Shown here: positions 1 to 7,084 of the stretch, piece by piece
Layout of the letters: every line of letters starts with the position of its first letter
Numbering within the stretch: the first letter of the stretch is position 1
Source: Micavibrio_C sp964577255
GTDB taxonomy: Bacteria; Pseudomonadota; Alphaproteobacteria; Micavibrionales; Micavibrionaceae
Length of the DNA: 21,742 nt
Direction: 5' to 3'
Assembly: GCA_964577255.1 (NCBI GenBank)
Contig: CAZNYM010000030.1
Span: forward strand, 1-21,742
The notes under the pieces: generated by a model
What the model was told of the DNA's origin: nothing
Database searches by the model: none
The model's input: only the letters and a program-made list of their open reading frames with translations
Program-made: the position numbers and the translations under genes

Positions 1-785
1 GCACAGTCAACCTCAACCAGGCGATCGCCGAGTCGTGTGACACTTATTTCTACAAAATCGCCGTCGATCTCGGCATCAACCGCATCGCCGACATGGCGCG
101 GCGGCTGGGACTGGGTGAAAAACTGGGCATCGAGTTGCCCGAGGAGCGTTCGGGCCTGGTGCCGACCACGGCATGGAAGAAAACGGCGATGAAGGACATC
201 TGGCACCCTGGCGAATCGCTGGTGGCGGCCATCGGCCAGGGCTATCTGCTAACCACGCCGCTGCAGCTTGCCACCATGACGGCACGTCTGGTCAATGGCG
301 GCCATGCCGTCAAGCCGCGCCTGAGCGTCTATGTCGGCGACCGTCCCGACCACGCGATGGAATGGCCCAGGATCAACATCAACCGCAAGCATCTGGACTG
401 GATCGTCAAGGGCATGGTCAGCGTCGTCAACGAGCCCAAGGGTACGGCGCTGGGCTCGCGCATCACCGAGGAGGGGATGGAGATGGGCGGCAAGACGGGC
501 ACTTCTCAGGTGCGGCGCATTACGCGGGAAGAACGCGCGCGCGGCCCGACGCGGCAGGAGGATTTGCCCTGGAAATACCGCCACCACGCGCTGTTCGTCG
601 GTTTCGCGCCGGTCGGAAAGCCGCGCTATGCCTGCGCCGTGGTGGTCGAGCACGGCATCAGCGGTTCGGGCGCCGCCGCGCCGGTGGCACGCGACATCAT
701 GCTCGAGGCGCAGAAACGCAATCCGGCCGCGCAGCCGGCCGTCCTCAAATCGCAGACACAACCCGGCGAAGAGGCTCCCTCATGA
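1..785 (+). CDS. mrdA: Penicillin-binding protein 2, C-terminal part (5' end outside window)
   Basis: Peptidoglycan D,D-transpeptidase of the elongation complex; it cross-links lateral wall glycan made by RodA in the periplasm. The reading frame is open from base 3 to a TGA at 783-785 and about 260 C-terminal residues are visible. Two of the three transpeptidase motifs can be seen: SCD in the context ESCDTYFY just after the left edge (the SxN/SxD motif), and KTGTSQ around bases 490-510. The catalytic SxxK motif must lie left of the window. The tail after the KTG motif (VGFAPVGKPRYACAVVVEHG) is typical of PBP2. The stop overlaps the rodA start by ATGA, so the two are co-transcribed and probably translationally coupled. 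The only irregularity is the truncation by the window edge. Confidence 0.95.
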   Translation, partial: TVNLNQAIAESCDTYFYKIAVDLGINRIADMARRLGLGEKLGIELPEERSGLVPTTAWKKTAMKDIWHPGESLVAAIGQGYLLTTPLQLATMTARLVNGGHAVKPRLSVYVGDRPDHAMEWPRININRKHLDWIVKGMVSVVNEPKGTALGSRITEEGMEMGGKTGTSQVRRITREERARGPTRQEDLPWKYRHHALFVGFAPVGKPRYACAVVVEHGISGSGAAAPVARDIMLEAQKRNPAAQPAVLKSQTQPGEEAPS

Positions 786-1915
786 CCCTGCACATGGACC
801 TTCATGGCGACGAGCCGCTGTCGCGCAAGCTCCGGCACCTTGATCTCGGCCTGATCGTGCTGATCGCGCTGGTGTCGTGTGTCGGCTTCGCCGCCCTTTA
901 TTCCGCCGCCGGCGGATCGCTCGAGCCATGGGCGGCGCGGCAGATGACGCGTTTCGGCGTCGGCATGGTGGGCATGATGATCATCGCGCTGATCGACATC
1001 CGCCTGTGGCACCGCTTTTCCTACCTGTTCTACGTCGCCGGCATCCTTCTCCTTATATATGTCGAGTTCATGGGCCGGATCGGCATGGGGGCGCAGCGCT
1101 GGATTGACCTGGGCTTCATCCAGATCCAGCCTTCCGAGATGATGAAGATCGCTTGCGTCATGGCGCTGGCACGCTATTTTCACGCCGCCACGCTCGACGA
1201 CATGCGCCGCCCCCTGTTCCTGCTGCCGGCCGCGTTCATGGTGCTTTTGCCGGTCGGGCTCGTGCTGCTGCAGCCGAACCTCGGCACCGCGCTCATATTG
1301 CTGATGAACGGCGCGGCGCTTTTGTTCCTGGCCGGGGCGCCGTTGTGGCTTTACGGCGCGGGCGCGGCGGGCGTGGCGGTGCTGGTGCCGCTGATCTGGC
1401 ATTTTTACATGCACGATTACCAGAAGCAGCGTGTGATGACCTTCCTCAACCCCGAAAGCGACCCGCTCGGCGCCGGTTATCACATCACCCAGTCGAAAAT
1501 CGCGCTCGGCTCTGGCGGTTTAGACGGCAAAGGCTTCCTTAAAGGCACGCAAAGCAGCCTCGATTTCCTGCCGGAAAAGCAGACCGACTTTATTTTCACC
1601 GTCTGGGCCGAGGAATGGGGTTTCATCGGCAGCGTGGCGCTTCTGCTGTTGTTCGCGCTGATTTTTATCTATTGCGGCTGGATCGCGCTGCGCAGCCGGC
1701 ACGATTTCGGCAAGCTGCTCGCCTTCGGCCTGATGATCAACTTCTCGCTTTACATGTTCATCAACGTGGCGATGGTGATGGGGTTGATCCCGGTGGTGGG
1801 CATTCCGCTGCCGCTGATTTCCTATGGCGGATCGGCCATGATCGCGGTGATGGTGGCTTTCGGCCTCATCATGTCGGTCAGCATCCACAGGGACGCCAAA
1901 CTGGCCCGCATGTGA
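782..1915 (+). CDS. rodA: RodA, SEDS-family peptidoglycan glycosyltransferase
   Basis: Polymerises lipid II into glycan strands in the inner membrane as the partner of PBP2. The 377-residue product has about ten hydrophobic segments. SEDS signatures are GAQRWI (residues 103-108) with QPSE (116-119), QPNLGTA (164-170), the loop GYHITQSKIALGSGG (from 232), and EKQTDFIF, whose Asp269 corresponds to the essential acidic residue of RodA/FtsW. The C-terminal GIPLPLISYGGSAM is also characteristic. RodA rather than FtsW is chosen because of the adjacent mrdA. The start at 782 overlaps the mrdA stop; the open frame extends further left to 173, but that part is antisense-frame reading of mrdA and has no SEDS similarity. 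The stop abuts the stop of the convergent glutaredoxin gene with no base between them. Confidence 0.96.
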   Translation: MTLHMDLHGDEPLSRKLRHLDLGLIVLIALVSCVGFAALYSAAGGSLEPWAARQMTRFGVGMVGMMIIALIDIRLWHRFSYLFYVAGILLLIYVEFMGRIGMGAQRWIDLGFIQIQPSEMMKIACVMALARYFHAATLDDMRRPLFLLPAAFMVLLPVGLVLLQPNLGTALILLMNGAALLFLAGAPLWLYGAGAAGVAVLVPLIWHFYMHDYQKQRVMTFLNPESDPLGAGYHITQSKIALGSGGLDGKGFLKGTQSSLDFLPEKQTDFIFTVWAEEWGFIGSVALLLLFALIFIYCGWIALRSRHDFGKLLAFGLMINFSLYMFINVAMVMGLIPVVGIPLPLISYGGSAMIAVMVAFGLIMSVSIHRDAKLARM

Positions 1916-2245
1916 TCAGCCGAATTTCACACCCTTGGTCTGCAGCATCTGCTGCAGCTCGCCGCTGGCATACATCTCGCGCACGATGTCGCAGCCGCCG
2001 ATGAACTCGCCCTTGATGTAAAGCTGGGGGATGGTCGGCCAGCTGGCGAAATCCTTGATGCCCTGGCGGATGTCGTTGTCCTCCAGCACATTAATGTCTT
2101 TGAACACGACGCCCAGCTGGGAGAGCACCTGTACCACCGCGGCGGAAAAACCGCACTGGGGGAACACAGCGGTGCCTTTCATGTAAAGAACCACGTCGTT
2201 GCTGTCGATGTCGCGGCGGATACGGTCGAAAATCACATTCTGCAT
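1916..2245 (-). CDS. grxD: Monothiol glutaredoxin, Grx4/GrxD type
   Basis: Cytosolic CGFS-type glutaredoxin that binds and transfers [2Fe-2S] clusters, usually with BolA. The 109-residue protein has the full set of family motifs: Lys23 in MKGT, the active site Cys31-Gly-Phe-Ser, WPTIPQLYI, and GGCDI for glutathione binding. Length is normal. It is the last gene of the leftward purL-bolA-grxD block, 14 bases after bolA. The bolA neighbour fits the known BolA-Grx complex. The stop (TCA at 1916-1918 on the plus strand) directly touches the rodA stop, so there is no room for a separate terminator between these convergent genes. Confidence 0.96.
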   Translation of the reverse strand: MQNVIFDRIRRDIDSNDVVLYMKGTAVFPQCGFSAAVVQVLSQLGVVFKDINVLEDNDIRQGIKDFASWPTIPQLYIKGEFIGGCDIVREMYASGELQQMLQTKGVKFG

Positions 2246-2259
2246 AGGGTCTACTCTGG

Positions 2260-2496
2260 TTATTGAAGCGGTACGGATGTCTGGATCGATAAAGCGTGCA
2301 GCTCGGCGCCCATCTTGCCGCGCAGGGCGGCGTACACCATCTGATGCTGCTGCACACGGGATTTGCCGGCGAAGGCGGGGCTGGTGACATGGGCGGCGTA
2401 ATGATCGCCGTCGCCGCGCAGGTCGGAAATGACGACCCGCGCGCCGGGGATGCCCTCGCGGATCATTTTTTCGATCATGCCGGCGTCCATCGCCAT
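2260..2496 (-). CDS. bolA: BolA family protein
   Basis: Small partner of monothiol glutaredoxins in iron-sulfur cluster trafficking or iron sensing. The 78-residue protein has the BolA core: an N-terminal helix (MIEKMIREGIPGA), a strand with DLRGDGDHYAAHV, then the FAGKSRVQQHQMVYAAL segment with the conserved R-x-x-x-H-x-x-V-Y helix. The start at 2496 is preferred over the upstream ATG at 2559, because it is preceded by GGAAGGAAAGG overlapping the end of purL, and because the upstream extension is purL-overlapping and unlike the family. It starts 4 bases after the purL stop, so it is almost certainly co-transcribed with purL and grxD. The short length points to the BolA2/YrbA-like class. Confidence 0.93.
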   Translation of the reverse strand: MAMDAGMIEKMIREGIPGARVVISDLRGDGDHYAAHVTSPAFAGKSRVQQHQMVYAALRGKMGAELHALSIQTSVPLQ

Positions 2497-2500
2497 GATG

Positions 2501-4744
2501 CTAAGCCTTTCCTTCCATGAAAGCGGGCAGCCAGCGTTCGTTGATGGCTGCCATTTCACTTACCAAAATAATTGAATCGGCGCCGATTTTCAAACTTTCG
2601 CCGCTCACGGTCCCCAGGCGCTCGAGCGTAACACCGGCAAGCGCCCGGCGCAGGTCATCCGCGCCGCCGGGCGCGCAGGTGAGAACGTAGCAGCCCTGAT
2701 CCTCGCCGAACCAGAAGCCATGATCGCCGGTGCGCTCGATCACCGCGCCCTTGCCGCCCGCAAGCGCCATTTCCGCGAGCGCCACCAGCAGCCCGCCGTC
2801 GGATACGTCGTGGCAGGCGCTGACCAGCCCCCGGCGAATCGCGGCGCGCACGGCGTCGCCGTTCTTCCTTTCCACGGCAAGATCGACAGGCGGGGGCGGG
2901 CCGTCCTCGCGGCCCAGCACTTCGCGCAGATACAGCGATTGGCCCAGATGACCCGTGATCGTTCCCGCGAGGAAAATAACATCGCCTTCGTTCATGAACG
3001 AAAGGCCGGTGGTCTGCCGCCAGTCATTGGCCAGCCCCACGCCGCCGATCGCCGGGGTGGGCAGGATTCCTTTTTCATTGGTTTCGTTATAAAGCGATAC
3101 GTTGCCGGAAACGATGGGGTAATCAAGAGCGCGGCAGGCCTCGGCCATGCCGGCCAGCGCCCGCACGAACTCCCACATGATCTCGGGCTTTTCCGGGTTG
3201 CCGAAATTGAGGTTGTCGGTCAAAGCAAGCGGCTGCGCGCCGGTGGCCGAGAGATTGCGCCAGCTTTCCGCCACCGCCTGCTTTCCACCCTCGAACGGAT
3301 CGGCGAAGCAGTAGCGCGGTGTGACGTCGCAGGTGATCGCGAGGGTTTTTTTCTCCCCGATCTTCACTAAAGCCGCATCGGCCGGGCGCGCTGCCTGGAT
3401 GCCGGCAATGCCGGGACTGCTGATGGTTTCACCGCGCACCAGCGAGTCATATTGCTCCCAGATCCAGCGCTTGGAAGAGATATCAGGGCAACCCAGCAGG
3501 ATTTTCAGGGCTTCGATGGGCGATTTATTATGCGCCAGCGCGGGCAGGGGGGCCGGGGCGGGCCGCGCCTTCTGCGGCCGGTCGTAAAGCGGCGCGTCGT
3601 CGACCAGCGGCGGCACGGGAATATCGCACCAGCTTTTGCCGTACATATCGAGAACCAGGCGGCCCGTATCCGTCGTGACACCGATCACGGCGAAATCGAG
3701 ATCCCATTTCTCGAAGATCGCGCGGGCCATCGCTTCTCTGCCCGGCTCCAGCACCATCAGCATGCGCTCCTGAGATTCCGACAGCATGATCTCGTAAGGG
3801 CTCATCCGTGGCTCGCGCTGGGGCACGTCGTCGAGGGTCAGCGTGACACCCACGCCGCCCTTGGCGGCAATCTCGACCGAGGAAGAGGTCAGCCCCGCCG
3901 CGCCCATGTCCTGGATGCAGATGATCGCGTTTTGCGCCATCAGCTCAAGACAGGCTTCGAGCAGCAGCTTCTCGGTGAACGGGTCGCCGACCTGGACCGT
4001 GGGGCGCTGGGCCTCGGCTTCGTCGTCGAAGCTGGCCGAGGCCATAGTGGCACCGTGGATGCCGTCGCGGCCGGTTTTGCTGCCGACATAGACGATGGGC
4101 TGGCCCGGCGCCGCGCCGCGCGAATAATAGATTTTATCCTGATCGACCAGGCCCACCGTCATGGCGTTGACCAGGATGTTGCCGTTATAGGAGGGATGGA
4201 AATTGGTTTCCCCGCCCACGGTCGGCACGCCCATGCAGTTGCCGTAGCCGGCGATTCCCGCCACCACGCCCGCCACCAGGCCGCGCGTTTTCGGATGCGC
4301 CGGATCGCCGAAGCGCAGCGCGTTCATGTTGGCGACCGGCCGGGCACCCATGGTGAATACATCGCGCATGATGCCGCCCACGCCCGTGGCCGCGCCCTGA
4401 TAGGGCTCGATATAGGAAGGGTGGTTGTGCGATTCCATCTTGAACACCGCCGCTTGCCCGTCGCCGATATCGATCACACCTGCGTTCTCACCCGGCCCCT
4501 GGATCACCCAGGGCGCGGCGGTCGGCAGTTTTTTGAGATGGATGCGCGAGGATTTGTAGGAGCAATGCTCCGACCACATCACCGAAAAGATCCCCAGCTC
4601 GGTGTAGGACGGCGTCCGCCCCAGGATTTTCAGGATGCGCTCGTACTCGTCGGGCTTCAGCCCGTGCTGTGCCACCACGGCTTGGGTCAGGGCCGGTTCG
4701 CGGAACGCGGGGTCGTCCTGTTTTTTCAGGGGGGCGGAAGTCAT
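2501..4744 (-). CDS. purL: Phosphoribosylformylglycinamidine synthase, subunit PurL (small type)
   Basis: ATP-dependent synthetase subunit converting FGAR to FGAM in purine biosynthesis, using ammonia from PurQ, with PurS as the third subunit. It has 747 residues, the size of the small PurL that works with separate PurQ and PurS. Visible motifs include SEHCSYKSS (58-66), the ATP-site ESHNHPS (104-110) and YQGAATGVGGI, and the second-half repeat DNLNFGNPEKPE and CHDVSDGG. The chosen start (ATG at 4744) gives a normal N-terminus; an in-frame ATG at 4797 would add a segment across the promoter of the divergent gene. No convincing Shine-Dalgarno precedes 4744, so the start is less certain than the gene. 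It heads the purL-bolA-grxD block. Confidence 0.97.
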   Translation of the reverse strand: MTSAPLKKQDDPAFREPALTQAVVAQHGLKPDEYERILKILGRTPSYTELGIFSVMWSEHCSYKSSRIHLKKLPTAAPWVIQGPGENAGVIDIGDGQAAVFKMESHNHPSYIEPYQGAATGVGGIMRDVFTMGARPVANMNALRFGDPAHPKTRGLVAGVVAGIAGYGNCMGVPTVGGETNFHPSYNGNILVNAMTVGLVDQDKIYYSRGAAPGQPIVYVGSKTGRDGIHGATMASASFDDEAEAQRPTVQVGDPFTEKLLLEACLELMAQNAIICIQDMGAAGLTSSSVEIAAKGGVGVTLTLDDVPQREPRMSPYEIMLSESQERMLMVLEPGREAMARAIFEKWDLDFAVIGVTTDTGRLVLDMYGKSWCDIPVPPLVDDAPLYDRPQKARPAPAPLPALAHNKSPIEALKILLGCPDISSKRWIWEQYDSLVRGETISSPGIAGIQAARPADAALVKIGEKKTLAITCDVTPRYCFADPFEGGKQAVAESWRNLSATGAQPLALTDNLNFGNPEKPEIMWEFVRALAGMAEACRALDYPIVSGNVSLYNETNEKGILPTPAIGGVGLANDWRQTTGLSFMNEGDVIFLAGTITGHLGQSLYLREVLGREDGPPPPVDLAVERKNGDAVRAAIRRGLVSACHDVSDGGLLVALAEMALAGGKGAVIERTGDHGFWFGEDQGCYVLTCAPGGADDLRRALAGVTLERLGTVSGESLKIGADSIILVSEMAAINERWLPAFMEGKA

Positions 4745-4757
4745 GGCATGTTTATAG

Positions 4758-4771
4758 CCAAAGAGCTTTGG
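4758..4771. promoter_or_regulatory. Perfect short dyad just upstream of purL
   Basis: CCAAAG-AG-CTTTGG is a 6-bp perfect inverted repeat with a 2-base centre, 13 bases upstream of the purL ATG and downstream of the divergent TTGACA promoter. It could be an operator or an RNA hairpin in the purL leader. No known regulator is recognised. Confidence 0.25.
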
Positions 4772-4791
4772 AAAAACAGGGGCAAAAAGCG

Positions 4792-4821
4792 TTGACATAA
4801 GCGTTTTTTTTCCCGTACCAT
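4792..4821 (+). promoter_or_regulatory. Sigma70-like promoter for the unknown gene at 4866
   Basis: A perfect TTGACA at 4792-4797 is followed, after 18 bases that include a T-tract, by TACCAT (4816-4821, 4 of 6 to TATAAT). The predicted start of transcription is about 4828, which leaves a leader of some 38 bases before the ATG at 4866. It lies inside the purL upstream region, so the two divergent promoters probably share this space. Confidence 0.55.
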
Positions 4822-4865
4822 TTACCGCAGAACGATAAAAAACGCCTGTTTCCAGGGAAAACCGC

Positions 4866-5627
4866 ATGCCCGCGTCCGCGACTTTGAAGGCCCCGCTGCA
4901 CGACCTTGTCCGCCTGATGGCGCCCGGGGCGGCGTTCTTTCGCGCGGTACACGAAGCGGGCGTGGTGACCAACCCACCGGAAAAAGTCTCGCCGCTGTTC
5001 GCGGCGGCGGTCAGCATGCAGCGCGGCGCAGTCAATCACATGCTGGCCGCCACCGATGTCCTGCTCGAGGACTGGGGCGTGCCGCCGGAAACGACCGCGC
5101 TTGAATTTTCCTGGGATCCGCTTTCGGAACCGCATAACGGTTTTACCCGCATCGACCTGGTGTTTGCCAAGGAACCGCCGTTCATTTCCTCCGAACCGGA
5201 TGACGTTTCTTATCGGGCCAGCCGCATGACCGATAGGCGCTGCCCCGGCGATTCGCGCGAAGACCGGCAGACGCGGGAGACTCTGGCGTTTAAAATCAGC
5301 GCCGAGCGCCGTTTCAGCATGGCCCTGGGGTTTGCCAATATGGAGAAGGTGGCCTATCCCGGCCAGGATCTCGGGCTGGCGGTCGGCCTGGCCTGGGAAA
5401 ATGACGGACCCCATGTGCGTAACGTCAGCATGCACGGGCTGGGCCCGGGGGCGCAGCAGTTTGCCCGGCAGATACAGGAGCTTTTCCATGCGGGCGACGT
5501 CGAATACATCCACCGCGACCTTGACGAGGCGCACCGGCACACCAAGGCGGCGCTCGATCTGATGAAGCGCAGGGCCGGGGATTATGACGCCTATGGCCGC
5601 TTCCGCAAGATGTGGGATCCGTACTGA
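4866..5627 (+). CDS. Conserved-looking protein of unknown function, 253 aa
   Basis: I do not recognise this family. The soluble product has no signal peptide, no membrane segment and no catalytic motif I can name. The N-terminal 60 residues (LHDLVRLMAPGAAFFRAVHEAG...SMQRGAVNHML) look helical. The middle contains WDPLSEPHNGFTRIDLVF, a strand-like region. The C-terminus is charged and helical (DEAHRHTKAALDLMKRRAGDYDAYGRFRKMW). Codon use and GC match the host, so it is unlikely to be a recent arrival. It sits alone on the plus strand between purL and purQ with its own promoter-like sequence at 4792-4821, and ends 9 bases before the purQ stop (convergent). The start at 4866 gives the longest frame; the preceding CCAGGGAAAACCGC is a weak ribosome site. 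Confidence 0.8.
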   Translation: MPASATLKAPLHDLVRLMAPGAAFFRAVHEAGVVTNPPEKVSPLFAAAVSMQRGAVNHMLAATDVLLEDWGVPPETTALEFSWDPLSEPHNGFTRIDLVFAKEPPFISSEPDDVSYRASRMTDRRCPGDSREDRQTRETLAFKISAERRFSMALGFANMEKVAYPGQDLGLAVGLAWENDGPHVRNVSMHGLGPGAQQFARQIQELFHAGDVEYIHRDLDEAHRHTKAALDLMKRRAGDYDAYGRFRKMWDPY

Positions 5628-5636
5628 TCCGATTTT

Positions 5637-6323
5637 CTAGAAAGATGTCGCCAGCGCCGCGAACAGCGGCGCGCCGCTGCGGTTCGCCTGCCAGTCCTGG
5701 GTGGCGTCCTCGGGGTGGGGCATCATGCCCAGCACGTTTTTTTGCGCGTTGAGAATGCCAGCGATATTATCAAGCGATCCGTTGGGGTTAGCCTCGATCG
5801 TTACCTTACCGCTTTCATCGCAGTAGCGAAATGCGATCAAATCTTTATCCTGTAATTCTTTGAGAGTAGAGTCCGAAGCGAAAAAATTACCTTCGCCATG
5901 CGCTACAGGTACCTGAAGAACATCGCCTTTTTTGAATTTTTTCATGAAGCCGTTGTCGTTGGTCTCGGCGCGCAGGCAGACCGGGCGGCAGATGAATTTC
6001 AGGGATCTGTTCCGCAGCAGCGCGCCGGGCAGAAGCCCGCTTTCGACCAGGATCTGGAACCCGTTGCACACCCCCAGCACCCGCACGCCGCGCCCGGCTA
6101 GGCGCACGACGTCCTTCATGGCGGGGGAGTGGGCGGCCATGGCGCCGCAGCGCAGATAGTCGCCGTAGGAAAATCCGCCCGGCAGCACAACCAGGTCGGG
6201 GTCGCCCAGATCGGCTTCCTTGTGCCAGACCAGGCGGGGTTCATGGCCGGTGGCGGCCTGCAGGGCCTGGGCCATATCCCGTTCGCGGTTGGTGCCGGGG
6301 AAGACGACGATTGCGGTTTTCAT
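5637..6323 (-). CDS. purQ: Phosphoribosylformylglycinamidine synthase, glutaminase subunit PurQ
   Basis: Class I glutamine amidotransferase that supplies ammonia to PurL for FGAM synthesis. The 228-residue protein has the nucleophile Cys86 in LGVCNGFQI and the His203/Glu205 pair in MMPHPEDA, forming the expected catalytic triad. The N-terminal VVFPGTNRERDM and VLPGGFSYGDYLRCGA are typical PurQ. Length is normal. It lies on the minus strand, separated from purL by the unknown gene at 4866-5627 and from purS by about 1.6 kb, so it is not in an operon with either partner. Upstream (6324 onward) is a non-coding gap with a TATATAT-like stretch at 6393-6403 that may be its -10 region. Confidence 0.96.
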   Translation of the reverse strand: MKTAIVVFPGTNRERDMAQALQAATGHEPRLVWHKEADLGDPDLVVLPGGFSYGDYLRCGAMAAHSPAMKDVVRLAGRGVRVLGVCNGFQILVESGLLPGALLRNRSLKFICRPVCLRAETNDNGFMKKFKKGDVLQVPVAHGEGNFFASDSTLKELQDKDLIAFRYCDESGKVTIEANPNGSLDNIAGILNAQKNVLGMMPHPEDATQDWQANRSGAPLFAALATSF

Positions 6324-6407
6324 GTGCCCGGTCTAGCAGGTCCGGCCCGGGTGGAAAAGGGGCGGAAACAGGGCAAAAGTGGAGCCTACCGCCTATATAT
6401 TATGTGA

Positions 6408-6419
6408 AATCGAACGATT
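6408..6419. promoter_or_regulatory. Short dyad upstream of purQ
   Basis: AATCG-AA-CGATT is a perfect 5-bp inverted repeat next to the AT-rich stretch at 6393-6403 that is the best candidate -10 for purQ. Its position would suit an operator. It shows no similarity to the dyad upstream of purL, so a common purine regulator is not supported. Confidence 0.2.
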
Positions 6420-6454
6420 GTTTCGTATTTCGGAAAAACTGTGGAACTTTTTGC

Positions 6455-6483
6455 TTGCCAGCACCATCGTATTCATCTAGAAA
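6455..6483 (+). promoter_or_regulatory. Sigma70-like promoter in the purQ-DUF1476 gap
   Basis: TTGCCA (5 of 6 to consensus) at 6455-6460, a 17-base spacer, then TAGAAA (4 of 6) at 6478-6483. It points rightward, away from purQ, with no coding sequence downstream on that strand before the terminator at 6650-6672. Transcription would start near 6490. Confidence 0.4.
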
Positions 6484-6489
6484 CGCTAA

Positions 6490-6672
6490 TATACGATAAA
6501 GCTGGTATAAAGACCTGTCCGGGCAAAAGCGTCTAAAAAAAGGCGTCTTCGGTTCGGAGGGGAGGTGGGAGATGGAGCGCGTGTGCCCCGACCAGCGGGT
6601 TGAACAAGGGAACAAAAAACAAAACAAAGATGTTTGGATAGTCACAGATAAAGCCCCCTGCGGGGGCTTTTT
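6490..6672 (+). ncRNA. Candidate small RNA, about 180 nt, unidentified
   Basis: A plus-strand promoter-like sequence (6455-6483) and a plus-strand intrinsic terminator (6650-6672) bracket a stretch without a plausible gene. The interior is not random-looking: it carries the near repeat GCGTCT with A-tracts (6529-6546), and a possible helix of GGTT/GACC plus GGGG/CCCC between about 6551 and 6593. The minus-strand ORFs across it (6400-6645 and 6533-6901) are antisense or shadow frames. The size is in the range of 6S RNA, but I could not confirm any family signature. The alternative is an ordinary leader/spacer with a bidirectional terminator for DUF1476. Confidence 0.3.
6650..6672 (+). terminator. 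Intrinsic terminator
   Basis: AAAGCCCCC (6650-6658), 3-base loop, GGGGGCTTT (6662-6670), with the T-run reaching 6672. The T-run is better on the plus strand (TTTTT) than on the minus strand (TTTAT). It could still serve the minus-strand DUF1476 gene, whose stop is at 6685, as a bidirectional terminator. Confidence 0.75.
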
Positions 6673-6684
6673 CGCATCTGGGGG

Positions 6685-7002
6685 CTATTTGCTGACGATC
6701 TGGTTCTTGGCGTCCTCGTAACAGGCCTCGATCTGGCGATCGAGCAGGTGCTCCGAGATCTCCTTGCCCTTGTCCTTGAAGTCTGCCAGCACCTTGCGCT
6801 TGACGTCGTCGAAACCGGCTTCCTCGAGGTTGGCGGCGATGACATCGCGGGCGTAGGTTTCCGCCTCGTCGCCGGCCAGGCCCAGCTGGTCCGCCGCCCA
6901 CAGGCCAAAAAGCTTGCAGGTGCGCGCCTCGATCTTGAACAGCAGTTCCTGATCGTGGGCGTATTTGTTTTCGAAAGCGGTTTTGCGTTCGTCGAAAGTC
7001 AT
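6685..7002 (-). CDS. DUF1476 family protein, ATP synthase zeta-subunit-like
   Basis: The 105-residue protein starts MTFDERKTAFENKYAHDQEL and continues with the family's KIEARTCKLFGLWAADQLGL and a helical C-terminus. DUF1476 proteins are alphaproteobacterial; the Paracoccus member is the zeta subunit that inhibits ATP hydrolysis by the F1-ATPase, with the inhibitory part at the N-terminus. Whether this copy inhibits is inferred. The open frame runs further upstream to 7125, but ATG at 7002 is chosen because a good ribosome site (GGGAGAGG) precedes it and because it matches the family N-terminus. It is divergent from purC, a frequent arrangement in this class. The terminator at 6650-6672 follows its stop. 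Confidence 0.9.
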   Translation of the reverse strand: MTFDERKTAFENKYAHDQELLFKIEARTCKLFGLWAADQLGLAGDEAETYARDVIAANLEEAGFDDVKRKVLADFKDKGKEISEHLLDRQIEACYEDAKNQIVSK

Positions 7003-7047
7003 GGCAACCTCTCCCTCAAAGCCTGTGGCGCGGCCATTTTCTATCAT

Positions 7048-7075
7048 TTGCAAGCGGCGAAATCTAGGGTATATC
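7048..7075 (+). promoter_or_regulatory. Possible purC promoter
   Basis: TTGCAA at 7048-7053, 16-base spacer, TATATC at 7070-7075, each about 4 of 6 to consensus. The start of transcription would be near 7082, leaving almost no leader if purC starts at 7085 and about 24 bases if it starts at 7106. Confidence 0.35.
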
Positions 7076-7084
7076 AGAGAAATC

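Noticed and set aside
173..781. Long N-terminal extension of rodA
   Set aside because: Overlaps mrdA in another frame and has no SEDS or membrane character; the ATGA overlap start at 782 fits the family.
3452..4795. 447-codon plus-strand frame across purL
   Set aside because: Antisense of purL, which is certain from its motifs; the frame stays open because of high GC.
6324..6684. Purine riboswitch or 6S RNA as a firm call for the gap
   Set aside because: No conserved purine-aptamer core was found, and the 6S bubble and closing stems could not be established; kept only as an unnamed RNA candidate.
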